From assembly GCA_910583845.1 (NCBI GenBank), contig CAJUAB010000008.1:20367-84366 (forward strand): DNA of 64,000 nucleotides, given 5' to 3'. This DNA is from an uncultured Acetatifactor sp. (GTDB lineage: Bacteria > Bacillota > Clostridia > Lachnospirales > Lachnospiraceae). The notes below the pieces were generated by a model. The model saw only the letters and a list, made by a program, of their open reading frames with translations. It did not search any database and had not been told where the DNA came from. The translations under genes were made by a program, and so were the position numbers. Shown here in pieces: positions 35,996 to 44,084 of this stretch. Every line of letters starts with the position of its first letter. Position 1 is the first letter of the stretch.

Positions 35996-37012
35996 CTACT
36001 GTAGCACTACCATCTCTCCATATTTTTCCTTTTCTTCCTTAATAAATAGATCCACTTCCTCCAGCGTGGGCATGGCCGCCGAACAGCTGTGGGCGGAGAT
36101 CAGCATGGAAGCCGAGGCGGAACCGTACTCCAGAGCCTCCGGCACCGAGCAGCCGTCAATAAGCGCCCTGATAAAGGAGGACGCATATCCATCCCCCCCG
36201 CCGAAGCCCTTTAACGCGTTGGTGGGAAAAGGTTTCACCGCATAATGGTTGCCGTCACAGGTATAGGCTGTGGAGCCCTCCTTGCCATGTTTGATCACCA
36301 CAATCTTACACCCCAAAGCCTGCCAGCGTTTCGCGGTCCCGCTGTCATCTCCGCACACCCCAAGAATACGCTCCGTCAGGTCAAACTCCTCTCTGGACCC
36401 CAGGATCAGATCGCTCTGCCCCGCCACCAGAGAATAATATATAGAGATTTCATCCATGTTCTTCCAGGTGTAGGCCCGGTAATCTATGTCAAAAATCACC
36501 ACTACCCCGTTCTTTCTGGCAAGCATCATGGCTTTGAGCGCCGCTTCTCTGGAGGGGCTGGCCGCCAGGGCCGTGCCGGAGATCAACAGCGCTTTGGCTT
36601 TCCTGATATAATCCTCGTCCACATCCTCCGGCTCCAGCATCAGATCCGCCACACCGTCCCGGTACATCAGAATCCGGCTCTCCGACGGACTTAAGATCTC
36701 CGTGAAGGTCAGACCCAGATTTTCACCGTTCCGGCATCTGGTAATATGGCTGGTGTCAATGCCCTCTTTCTCAAAATAATGCGTCACATAATCTCCGAAC
36801 TGATCATCGGATACTCTGGCGATGAACCCCACCTTCTTGCCCAGACGGGCCATGCCCACCGCAATATTGGCAGGCGACCCCCCCAGATATTTGTTGAAAT
36901 TGCCGCTCTCCTCCAAAGGACGGTTGAGATCTACCGGATTGAAGTCAATGGCGACCCTTCCCAGTAAAATGAGATCATATTCTTTGTCCGGATCAAATGA
37001 AATATACTGCAT
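35996..37012 (-). CDS. iolC: 5-dehydro-2-deoxygluconokinase
   Basis: A 338-residue PfkB-family kinase that phosphorylates 2-deoxy-5-keto-gluconate. The N-terminal signature LGGSPANIAVGMARLGKKVG is followed by a sugar-binding lid. The ATP/anion-hole motif with the catalytic Asp appears as KGFGGGDGYASSFIRAL near residue 270 (usual form GAGD). It sits upstream of iolB. The aldolase that would follow (IolJ) is not encoded in the window. Confidence 0.93.
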   Translation of the reverse strand: MQYISFDPDKEYDLILLGRVAIDFNPVDLNRPLEESGNFNKYLGGSPANIAVGMARLGKKVGFIARVSDDQFGDYVTHYFEKEGIDTSHITRCRNGENLGLTFTEILSPSESRILMYRDGVADLMLEPEDVDEDYIRKAKALLISGTALAASPSREAALKAMMLARKNGVVVIFDIDYRAYTWKNMDEISIYYSLVAGQSDLILGSREEFDLTERILGVCGDDSGTAKRWQALGCKIVVIKHGKEGSTAYTCDGNHYAVKPFPTNALKGFGGGDGYASSFIRALIDGCSVPEALEYGSASASMLISAHSCSAAMPTLEEVDLFIKEEKEKYGEMVVLQ

Positions 37013-37042
37013 AGCTGTCTCCTTTTTTATACTGACAGACGG

Positions 37043-37744
37043 TCAGACTCCGTCCGGGTATTCCGCCGCTATTCTCCCGCTCCACTTTCCCATGCGGCGC
37101 ACAATCAAAGCGTCCAGCTCCTCATAGGGCATAAGGAGCTCCTCTATATCGCGCCCGTCAGGGCTTTGGGCCGTAAATTCCCAGGTGGGCGCAAAAGCGT
37201 ACCGGTCACGGATATACCGCTCCACTTTCCGGTCCAGCGCTTCGTCCGTAAAAAGCCTGCCCTCAAACATGGGGCCAATAAGGAATCCCGCCTCCCCCGC
37301 GTTCCTGCCGCAGGCCGCATCCCTGTCAATTACAAGTTTAAAATATTCCGGCGCAGGCAAAACCGCATGCTTGCCGGGCTGTACATACAGCACCGGATGT
37401 CCGTTTTCAAACTCCGTCACTCCTTCAATCAGACTGTTCAAAAACTTCCCGTGGAAACTGCCCTCCACCCCCGCGATTTTCCGTTCCCCGTCCAGATAAA
37501 CAAAGGCATGTTCCAGATCATAGAGATGCTGTATATCAAAATCATAGTAAAAAGCATATTCGATAGCCGTTCCTCCCGGAGGCGCTTCAATAAAACGCCT
37601 ACAGGAGGGGCTTTTCGCCTTGTTTTGATACAGGGTATACCCGACCGCGATCAGTGGGAAAGGCTCCGCTCTGTCGTAGCGCAGATGAGGTACAAATGAT
37701 CTTGCCAATTCATCGGCCCGGATCTGTCCACATTCCTGTTCCAT
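37043..37744 (-). CDS. Unknown protein with NPP1/Vps62-like motif, in the inositol operon
   Basis: A 233-residue cytoplasmic-looking protein (no signal peptide) that I cannot place in a characterised family. The most telling segment, residues about 65-90, reads EYAFYYDFDIQHLYDLEHAF followed by VYLDG. It is followed by GSFHGKF. The aromatic run plus H-x-x-D-x-E-H and a later HG resembles the GHRHDWE-type metal site of NPP1/Vps62-fold proteins; this is a visual resemblance only. It is 30 bp upstream of iolC and 103 bp downstream of the toroid enzyme, so it belongs to the operon. It could process or bind an inositol-linked ligand. Confidence 0.55.
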   Translation of the reverse strand: MEQECGQIRADELARSFVPHLRYDRAEPFPLIAVGYTLYQNKAKSPSCRRFIEAPPGGTAIEYAFYYDFDIQHLYDLEHAFVYLDGERKIAGVEGSFHGKFLNSLIEGVTEFENGHPVLYVQPGKHAVLPAPEYFKLVIDRDAACGRNAGEAGFLIGPMFEGRLFTDEALDRKVERYIRDRYAFAPTWEFTAQSPDGRDIEELLMPYEELDALIVRRMGKWSGRIAAEYPDGV

Positions 37745-37847
37745 ATCGCCCCTTTCTCCCCCTTTCCATTTATTTTCCCACGCATAACACGAAAGGTCCC
37801 CATCTGCCCTGACTGGAGCCTTTCAGCGGAAGGAGGCAAACCCGCTC

Positions 37848-39527
37848 CTATAAAGCCGTGCTGTAACTGCTCACCTTATCCCGGATCTGGATTTCACGGT
37901 CAAAAGCTGTATAGGCGGTGAGATACAAGGTGGCGGCGCCGGGCGTCTTCTCCTCGCTGTCCTCCTTGCCCTCGGTAAAGTGATGCTCCCCGAAGCAGGG
38001 ACCTACAATCAGCGTATCCTTCCCGTTGCCCACCTCCGTATAGCCCTGCCGCACCACCAATACCTCACTGCCGGTGAGCGGCATATCCACATAATCGTTG
38101 GTCAGAAAATTCACACCGGAGAAAGCAAGTTCCACTCTGAACGGAGCGCCCTCCACACCGGAAGTTTTCACCCGCATGTCCACTCCGTTTTCCACCTCCT
38201 TCACCCACACGTCAATTCGCAGGTCCGGACCCGTTTTCTGATCCCGGGAAGCATTATCCATCTTCCACCAGTCGCTGGTATCCGGTTTTTGCGCAAAAGG
38301 CAGATAATACCAGCCGCGCATGGTCTGGCTCAAGTGATACTCCTTCTCCGAAAGCCTCTCCATCTTCTCGCTCTTAAAGGCTCTGTGTTCGCAAAAGCTC
38401 CCGGCCACCTTCATCTCCAGCTTCATTGTCCCGTTATGTATATAGAAGAAATTGGATTTTCCTCCCATAATCGTGTAGGTAAATCGCCCCTGCTGTCCTC
38501 TGGCAATACTCGACTCCCGGTAAAAACTTCTGAAATCCGGACGGCGGTAACTGCCCTGGAACTCCTGCTTACGGTACGCGGGCTCCAGCATGAACCAGAT
38601 CAGGAAATCCGGAGATGTGATATGCCGTCTGTCAACAATGTCAAAAATCGTGTTGCACATCTGCAAAAATTCCGGAATATCATATTTCATCCCCATTTTC
38701 AGATACTCCATGTAATAATCCTTGGGATAGATCAGCAGATCCTTGTCGAAACGGGTGGAATTTGCGGTGAAGACACTGTCATCCGGCTCCCAGTAAGTCA
38801 GCATCATATGCAGATTGCGGACGGCGCAGCGCTCATAATAAGGATCTCCTGTGGCCTCGGACAGCAGAATCATGGCGTCATTGTTGACCCTGTTGTAATT
38901 TCCCGCGGATTTCTCCGCGAACTCCCCGTCCTCATTGCAGTCTATCCCCTCGTTCAGATAGGAAAACGCCGCCTGCTCCATCTCTTTGCAGTCAAACAGC
39001 CTGCCGCAGGCCATGAGCACAGAAGCAATGGCCCAGCGGTGATTGGGCGTGTGAAAACCGCCCTCCAGAATCCCATAGGCCCCCCTGCGCACAATGTGCT
39101 CCACCTTCTCCAGAATATTCTGCTCCTGTAAAGTCAGTCCCTCTTCTCCTCCCCGGTCCGCTCTACCTTTCAGATATTGATACACAGGCAACAGCTTCTT
39201 GACGCAGAACGCCGTATCCGGAGCGGAAAAGAAATTGCAGGTGATATAATCAAACAGCCCGTTTTCATGCTGTACGCCCGCTATATAGCCGAGTCCTCTG
39301 AGAATGCTGTCCAGCACTCTCTCACTGTGGTAAAAGCAGGTGTCTTCATTGCAGTAAGCCGCCACCATACTGGCAACCCGATAGATGGCAAACTTTGCCT
39401 GCACGATTCCCGTATCGTCCGCAAAACCGCCGTATCGGGGACTTCCCTCCTCCAGTACCTGGATCTGCAACGACTTTAACACTCTGTCCTGCGTATCCTG
39501 AATCATTTTCTGATAATGTTTTTCCAT
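37848..39527 (-). CDS. Putative alpha/alpha-toroid glycoside hydrolase or polysaccharide lyase
   Basis: A 559-residue cytoplasmic protein with no signal peptide. About residues 1-330 are helical with toroid-like repeats (YHSERVLDSILRGLGYIAGV, GGFHTPNHRWAIASVLMACG, FAEKSAGNYNRVNNDAMILL). The rest looks like a beta-sandwich (FFYIHNGTMKLEMKVAG, VDMRVKTSGVEGAPFRVELA). This layout is that of heparinase II/III-like lyases and of some glucuronidase families such as GH154. I cannot decide between them. The neighbouring GH105-type gene suggests a uronic-acid-containing substrate. The ATG follows AGAGGCGGCT. Confidence 0.6.
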   Translation of the reverse strand: MEKHYQKMIQDTQDRVLKSLQIQVLEEGSPRYGGFADDTGIVQAKFAIYRVASMVAAYCNEDTCFYHSERVLDSILRGLGYIAGVQHENGLFDYITCNFFSAPDTAFCVKKLLPVYQYLKGRADRGGEEGLTLQEQNILEKVEHIVRRGAYGILEGGFHTPNHRWAIASVLMACGRLFDCKEMEQAAFSYLNEGIDCNEDGEFAEKSAGNYNRVNNDAMILLSEATGDPYYERCAVRNLHMMLTYWEPDDSVFTANSTRFDKDLLIYPKDYYMEYLKMGMKYDIPEFLQMCNTIFDIVDRRHITSPDFLIWFMLEPAYRKQEFQGSYRRPDFRSFYRESSIARGQQGRFTYTIMGGKSNFFYIHNGTMKLEMKVAGSFCEHRAFKSEKMERLSEKEYHLSQTMRGWYYLPFAQKPDTSDWWKMDNASRDQKTGPDLRIDVWVKEVENGVDMRVKTSGVEGAPFRVELAFSGVNFLTNDYVDMPLTGSEVLVVRQGYTEVGNGKDTLIVGPCFGEHHFTEGKEDSEEKTPGAATLYLTAYTAFDREIQIRDKVSSYSTAL

Positions 39528-39598
39528 AGCCGCCTCTTTTCCGCATCCTGCAAATCTGTCCTGTGTTATCGCCCCCGTTCCATTCCGGAAGGCAGTCT

Positions 39599-41227
39599 CT
39601 AGAGCATCAGCCTGTATTCCATCAGGAACAGGATCGCGAGAGCCTGCCCATAAGGCATGGGCCGAAGTTCAATCTCCTTGTAAAAGTCCTTGCTGGTGCG
39701 TCCCATGGGCGTCCCATAGGACACCTGATGAACCACCCCGTCCTCGGATATGTAATCCAGAATCGGAGCCGCCGCCCTGGCCGCCACCTCCAGATAAGAT
39801 TTATCCACCAGGCCGTCCTTTACCGATTTCAGGATACCATAGGCAAATCCGCAGGTAGCGCTGGCCTCCACATAGGAATCGGCATCATCTATCAGCGTGT
39901 GCCACATCCCGTTTTCCGCCTGACACTCTTTCAGGGTCCGGATCTGGGCCTCCAGCGTATTTTGCAGCATCCTTCTCACCGGCCCGCCGCATTGGCTGAT
40001 CGAGAAAAATTCCGGGATCGCCATCGTGATCCAGCAGTTTCCCCTGCCCCAGAACGCGCCGGCAAAATTATTCTTTTCCAGGAAACTCCAGCCGTGGTAC
40101 CACAGTCCGCCGGCCCTGTCGCAGAGATATTTGTCGTGCAGCAGAAACTGGTACTGAGCTTCCTCCTTCATGGCGTCATCTCCCAGAATACGGCCCATAT
40201 TGGCAAGGAACAGCACTGTCATATAAAGCGTGTCGTCCCACAATTCCTGCTCGTTTACGCTGTCGGAGGTTCTGTGCTGGAATCCGCCCTCCTTCGTCCG
40301 GGGAAAAGAATCCATAATCTCCCTGGCTGCGGCCACACAGGGCTCCATATACTTTTCCTCCCCTGTGTACTCCGCCAGGAAAGACATCGTCAGATAGGGG
40401 GCCGCGGTATTGATGTTCAGCGCCGGGAATCCAATTCTGATCTGCCTGTCATAATATTTTTTCAGCGTGTCCAGATAGCAGTCCTTTTTCTCCTGGCAGA
40501 ACAGCTTCCAGAGCCCGAACAGGCCCACTCCCTGGGTCCACTCCCAGAACTGGTATTTGGCGATATCGTCTCCGGCCAGATTATGGCTCTCCATGTTTTT
40601 CAGAAAGATATCGTCCTCCTCGTACAGAATATTGGAGAAGGCTTCCACCATGCGGTCAATCTTACCGTTGATCCGGCTCAACAGCTTTCGCTTCTCCACG
40701 CACTTTTCCTCCAGCTCCCCTATGAGACATTTCAACTCCCCGGGAGTCCTTACCGTGTAATCCGGCTGCCAGTCCGGCTCCTCTGCACTGTGGAAATATC
40801 TGGGAGACCAGTCCAGCCATACGGAAGTAAGCCCGTACCGGTTGGCCCCCGCCACATCCTTTTTCAGGTTATTGCCAATCATAACAATAAAGGGCTTGTC
40901 ACAGTCCGCCAGATGCATCTTCCTCATGGCCGTATCGAACATGGATTTTGCCGGTTTCTGTTCTCCCACCACCTCGGAGACAATCCACTCTTCAAAACAA
41001 TAGCCCAATCCGTTTTCGCGGTACACATTCTGAAAGGATTCCCACTCTCCGTCCGCCACAAGGGCTATGCGGTACCCCTCCTCCTTAAGCTCCCGCAGCA
41101 CCTCTCCCGCGCCAGGGATAAACGCCGCCTCCGTGACAATCCCTCTCTCGTCAAAGACCTGGGTGCTCTCGTCAATAATGGTGTCTCCGCTGTCGGTGAA
41201 TATTATCAGATTTTTTCTCATAGCCAT
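39599..41227 (-). CDS. HAD-like / GH105 (unsaturated uronyl hydrolase) fusion protein
   Basis: A 542-residue two-domain protein. Residues about 1-185 are a HAD-like domain: IIFTDSGDTIIDES (nucleophile Asp present, but the second catalytic Asp is Gly), LVADGEW in place of the usual Ser/Thr motif, GEQKPAKSMF and IGNNLKKDVAGANRYG. Residues about 200-542 are an alpha6/alpha6 barrel of the GH88/GH105 type, with YQFWEWTQGVGLFGLWKLF and the catalytic-Asp region EQELWDDTLYMTVLFLANMG. GH105 enzymes remove unsaturated uronic acids made by lyases. ATG 41227 has GGGAG five bases upstream. It is first in the operon leading to the iol genes. Confidence 0.82.
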   Translation of the reverse strand: MAMRKNLIIFTDSGDTIIDESTQVFDERGIVTEAAFIPGAGEVLRELKEEGYRIALVADGEWESFQNVYRENGLGYCFEEWIVSEVVGEQKPAKSMFDTAMRKMHLADCDKPFIVMIGNNLKKDVAGANRYGLTSVWLDWSPRYFHSAEEPDWQPDYTVRTPGELKCLIGELEEKCVEKRKLLSRINGKIDRMVEAFSNILYEEDDIFLKNMESHNLAGDDIAKYQFWEWTQGVGLFGLWKLFCQEKKDCYLDTLKKYYDRQIRIGFPALNINTAAPYLTMSFLAEYTGEEKYMEPCVAAAREIMDSFPRTKEGGFQHRTSDSVNEQELWDDTLYMTVLFLANMGRILGDDAMKEEAQYQFLLHDKYLCDRAGGLWYHGWSFLEKNNFAGAFWGRGNCWITMAIPEFFSISQCGGPVRRMLQNTLEAQIRTLKECQAENGMWHTLIDDADSYVEASATCGFAYGILKSVKDGLVDKSYLEVAARAAAPILDYISEDGVVHQVSYGTPMGRTSKDFYKEIELRPMPYGQALAILFLMEYRLML

Positions 41228-41291
41228 CCCAACTCCCATCTGCCCGTTTCCGCGGGCACTCAAACCGAGCCTCCGTGATCGCTCATAAGTA

Positions 41292-41470
41292 AAGATTACC
41301 AAAGGTCCGCTCTCATTACCACGCATCTTTTGTCTTTTTCACTCGGTCACATTGCATTTCTTGCTTTTGCGCTGAATAATTTGTTTGTTCTTTGCATAAT
41401 ATTTATAAAAAAGTGCTTTTGTTTTTATGCAATTTACACATAATCCAGTTGGACGCTACGCAAATTTTAC
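41292..41470 (-). promoter_or_regulatory. Shared control region, copy 1 (upstream of HAD-GH105 operon)
   Basis: Plus-strand blocks AAGATTACCAAAG (41292), CCACGCATCT (41319), TTGTCTTTTT (41330), ATTGCATTTCTTGCT (41351), TTTTTATGC (41422) and TACGCAAATTTTAC (41457) recur in the same order and nearly the same spacing at 53159-53347. The sequence between blocks differs, as expected of conserved sites rather than a recent duplication. It probably contains the promoter and operators read by a common regulator. Confidence 0.75.
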
Positions 41471-41651
41471 ATGGCAAAAAAGCCGAAAAACAAATGCAGC
41501 GGTGTCCTGCCGCATATTTTGTGGTATAAAAGATACAAAAAATCTTGCTTTTTTGATATGGCTGTTTGAGCAAATTTCCAGTGTTTATCAATGTTTCACG
41601 GGGATTCAGCCATCCTGTATCGGCAATTGTCCCAACTTCCAGGCCCGGGGG

Positions 41652-41680
41652 TTGACTTTTTTGGGCACAATTGCTATACT
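41652..41680 (+). promoter_or_regulatory. Promoter of the ABC importer operon
   Basis: TTGACT (41652-41657), a 17-bp spacer and TATACT (41675-41680), giving a leader of about 145 nt before the binding-protein gene. Confidence 0.8.
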
Positions 41681-41682
41681 AC

Positions 41683-41694
41683 TTTCACATGAAA
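41683..41694. promoter_or_regulatory. Palindrome at the importer transcription start
   Basis: TTTCA-CA-TGAAA lies directly after the -10 box, covering the expected start of transcription. The position suits a repressor operator; no regulator can be named. Confidence 0.4.
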
Positions 41695-41833
41695 CGCATT
41701 AGTATTTTAGCTTTACCGAAAAAGCGTGACTATGAATAAGACTTGCGCGTCAGCCAAAATGTTCATGCGGCTTCATTCAACGAAAACGCAAAGCAGATCG
41801 ACGTTTTCCAAATTTTTTAAGGAGGATCATTTT

Positions 41834-43939
41834 ATGAAAAAAAGACTCATTGCCCTGCTTTTGGCGAGCACAATGGTTGTCTCACTGGCTGCCTGCGGAC
41901 AGGATGGCAATCAGGGCAGCACATCCCCCGGTTCAGGGGACGACGTACAGCAATCACAGGCACCCACGCCCGCGCCGGAATCCACACCGGAGACGACGCC
42001 TGATTCGGAACCGGCGCAGTCAACTCCCGCCGAACCGGAAGCTCCCGCCGAGGTCGCCGGTTATTCCGAGGCCCCCATGCTGGCTGATCTGGTAAGCGCA
42101 GGTTCGCTTCCCGCGGTTGAAAGCCGGATTCCCACAGCGGACGATGTTTATGTGGAACAGACTGATGCCACCGGAGCTCCTCTGGAGATCGGCACATACG
42201 GGGGCGTCATCAACCTTCTCGGCGCAGGCGGCAGCTGGGGATTATCCAGGCCGGTGCTGGAAAGCATTATCCACTTTAACTCTGACGGTACATATTATCC
42301 CAATGTCATCAAGAGCTTTGAGCATAACGACGACTACACGGTGTGGACCTTTGATCTGAGAGAGGGCATGAAATGGTCCGACGGCGACGATTTCAACGCC
42401 GATGACATCACCTTCTGGTACTATATGTGCCATCTCAACAACTATGATACCAAAAAGAGCTGGGCCGCCTTAAAGGAGACGGTAAACGGTGAAGACGCAT
42501 GGGCAACCCTGGAGAAGGTGGATGACTATACCGTGACCTGGACCTTTGTCAATCCCAAGTTCCCCGCCGACTTTATTGAGAGCGGCGATTTCAAGTGGTG
42601 CTGGGCTCCCTCCCATTACCTGCAGGATATGATTCCGGATTCCCTTTATGTGGAAAACCCCTACTGGGAGAAGACGGGCCTGAGTGATGAGCAGGTGCTT
42701 CTCAACGCGCAGGCAAAGGGCATCGACGCCGCCACCGTCAACGATCTGGGCAAGGCCATCACCTACTACTGGTGGAACGAAGATGGCATTCCCTGTCTCA
42801 ACTCCTATGTTCTTACCACCAAGGAAGGCAACAATTCCCGGGACGCGCAGCTCTGCATTCTGGAGCGCAATCCCTACTTCTGGAAAGTGGACGCCCAGGG
42901 GCAGCAGCTTCCTTACTGCGACGAGATCCACTTTAACGCTACCTCCGAGGATGGACAGGATCAGCTGATGTTCCGCTCCGGCGAACTGGATATCATCGGC
43001 GTACCCATGCAGGACATCGCCTCCCTTCTGGCCGACCTTGGGGACCAGGCGCAGCTGCGCACCTTCGCAGGTACGGATTGGGGTTCTTATCAGGTAACCT
43101 TCAACTACACCTGCACAGATGAAAAATACGCGGAATTGTTCGCCAACAGCAAATTCCGCCAGGCCATGTCCATCTGCGTGGACCGTGAACAAGTCTCCGG
43201 TCTTCTTTCGGAAGGTTTCCTGGAGCCCGGACAGTGCGCTCCGGCAGAGGGCAACTTCGGCTATGACCCCGAGTGGGAAACCAAATGGACAGAGTACGAC
43301 GTGGACGGTGCCAAGGCTCTCCTGGAAGAGTGCGGTCTGGTGATGGGCAGCGACGGCTTCTACGATTTCGCTGACGGCACGGATTTCGTCCTCACGCTCT
43401 ACACTTATACAGATTCAGGCGCTGACGCGGCCTTTCCGGTTCTGGAGCAGTATTACAACAAAGCCGGCATCAAGTGCGCCACAAAGGATATCGAAGTTTC
43501 CGCGTTTGACACCGAGATTGATAACAACAACTGGTACGCCGTACTTGGTCCTCACACTCCTATCGGCGGCGTTTCCCTGAAATCCAGGGTGCAGCCTTTT
43601 GTCCCCATTGCGCAGTCGGCAGAATGGTACGGCGAGTACGGCACCTACTACGGAACCGGCGGAGCCCAGGGTGTTGCCCCCCAGGGCGATATGGCGAAAC
43701 TGGTGGAAATCTATGAGAAGTGGAACTCCACGCCCGACTCGGCTGAGAGGGATCAGTATACTTTGGATCTCTATGAAGTTCACAAGGAGAATCTGTGGAC
43801 CATAGCTTACCTGAAAGCAGTCGGCAACTACAACCTGATCAGTTCCAAGATCAAAAATCATCCTGATCTCCTGGTATGGGATGATCTGTATCAGTATCAG
43901 AACCTGGTTCACTACTGGACCCTGTTCAAAGCTGAGTAA
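41834..43939 (+). CDS. ABC transporter substrate-binding lipoprotein (family 5)
   Basis: A 701-residue extracellular solute-binding protein of the peptide/nickel/oligosaccharide class (SBP family 5). It begins KKRLIALLLASTMVVSLAAC with an LAAC lipobox, followed by a Ser/Pro/Glu-rich linker (about 25-85). The binding lobes follow (FDLREGMKWSDGDDFNADDI is the family signature). It is longer than typical DppA/OppA, as in family-5 proteins that bind glycans. ATG 41834 has a strong AAGGAGG. Surrounding glycosidase genes suggest an oligosaccharide or glycoside ligand rather than peptides; this is inferred. Confidence 0.9.
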   Translation: MKKRLIALLLASTMVVSLAACGQDGNQGSTSPGSGDDVQQSQAPTPAPESTPETTPDSEPAQSTPAEPEAPAEVAGYSEAPMLADLVSAGSLPAVESRIPTADDVYVEQTDATGAPLEIGTYGGVINLLGAGGSWGLSRPVLESIIHFNSDGTYYPNVIKSFEHNDDYTVWTFDLREGMKWSDGDDFNADDITFWYYMCHLNNYDTKKSWAALKETVNGEDAWATLEKVDDYTVTWTFVNPKFPADFIESGDFKWCWAPSHYLQDMIPDSLYVENPYWEKTGLSDEQVLLNAQAKGIDAATVNDLGKAITYYWWNEDGIPCLNSYVLTTKEGNNSRDAQLCILERNPYFWKVDAQGQQLPYCDEIHFNATSEDGQDQLMFRSGELDIIGVPMQDIASLLADLGDQAQLRTFAGTDWGSYQVTFNYTCTDEKYAELFANSKFRQAMSICVDREQVSGLLSEGFLEPGQCAPAEGNFGYDPEWETKWTEYDVDGAKALLEECGLVMGSDGFYDFADGTDFVLTLYTYTDSGADAAFPVLEQYYNKAGIKCATKDIEVSAFDTEIDNNNWYAVLGPHTPIGGVSLKSRVQPFVPIAQSAEWYGEYGTYYGTGGAQGVAPQGDMAKLVEIYEKWNSTPDSAERDQYTLDLYEVHKENLWTIAYLKAVGNYNLISSKIKNHPDLLVWDDLYQYQNLVHYWTLFKAE

Positions 43940-43988
43940 AATTGTTTATCATATCTGTGGCCGGCAGCCACCGGCCGCATGCACTGCG

Positions 43989-44012
43989 GTCCGGCTCCCA
44001 CTGGAGCCGGAC
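43989..44012 (+). promoter_or_regulatory. Stable mRNA stem-loop between binding-protein and permease genes
   Basis: A perfect 10-bp stem GTCCGGCTCC / GGAGCCGGAC with a CACT loop and no following T-run. Weaker hairpins (GCCGG/CCGGC; GGGGAACCCC) flank it in the 145-bp spacer. Such structures often stabilise the binding-protein message and lower permease expression. Confidence 0.7.
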
Positions 44013-44084
44013 ATACGCGACCACCTTCAGAGGCGGGGAACCCCGGTTTCCCACCTCCGATTTTCTTAAGAAAGGGAATTTCTA

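Larger units (their letters stand above)
41228..41833. other. 606-bp divergent control region, HAD-GH105 operon versus ABC importer
   Basis: No credible gene. The left 240 bp form a regulatory segment shared with the GH38 operon. The right part holds the importer promoter, a TTTCACATGAAA palindrome and the leader. Short AT-rich inverted repeats (GGC-A6-GCC at 41474-41485) are also present. Small open frames here have no ribosome sites. Confidence 0.8.

Noticed and set aside
41427..41702. A 91-residue frame in the divergent control region
   Set aside because: It covers the importer promoter and the shared regulatory blocks and has no ribosome site.
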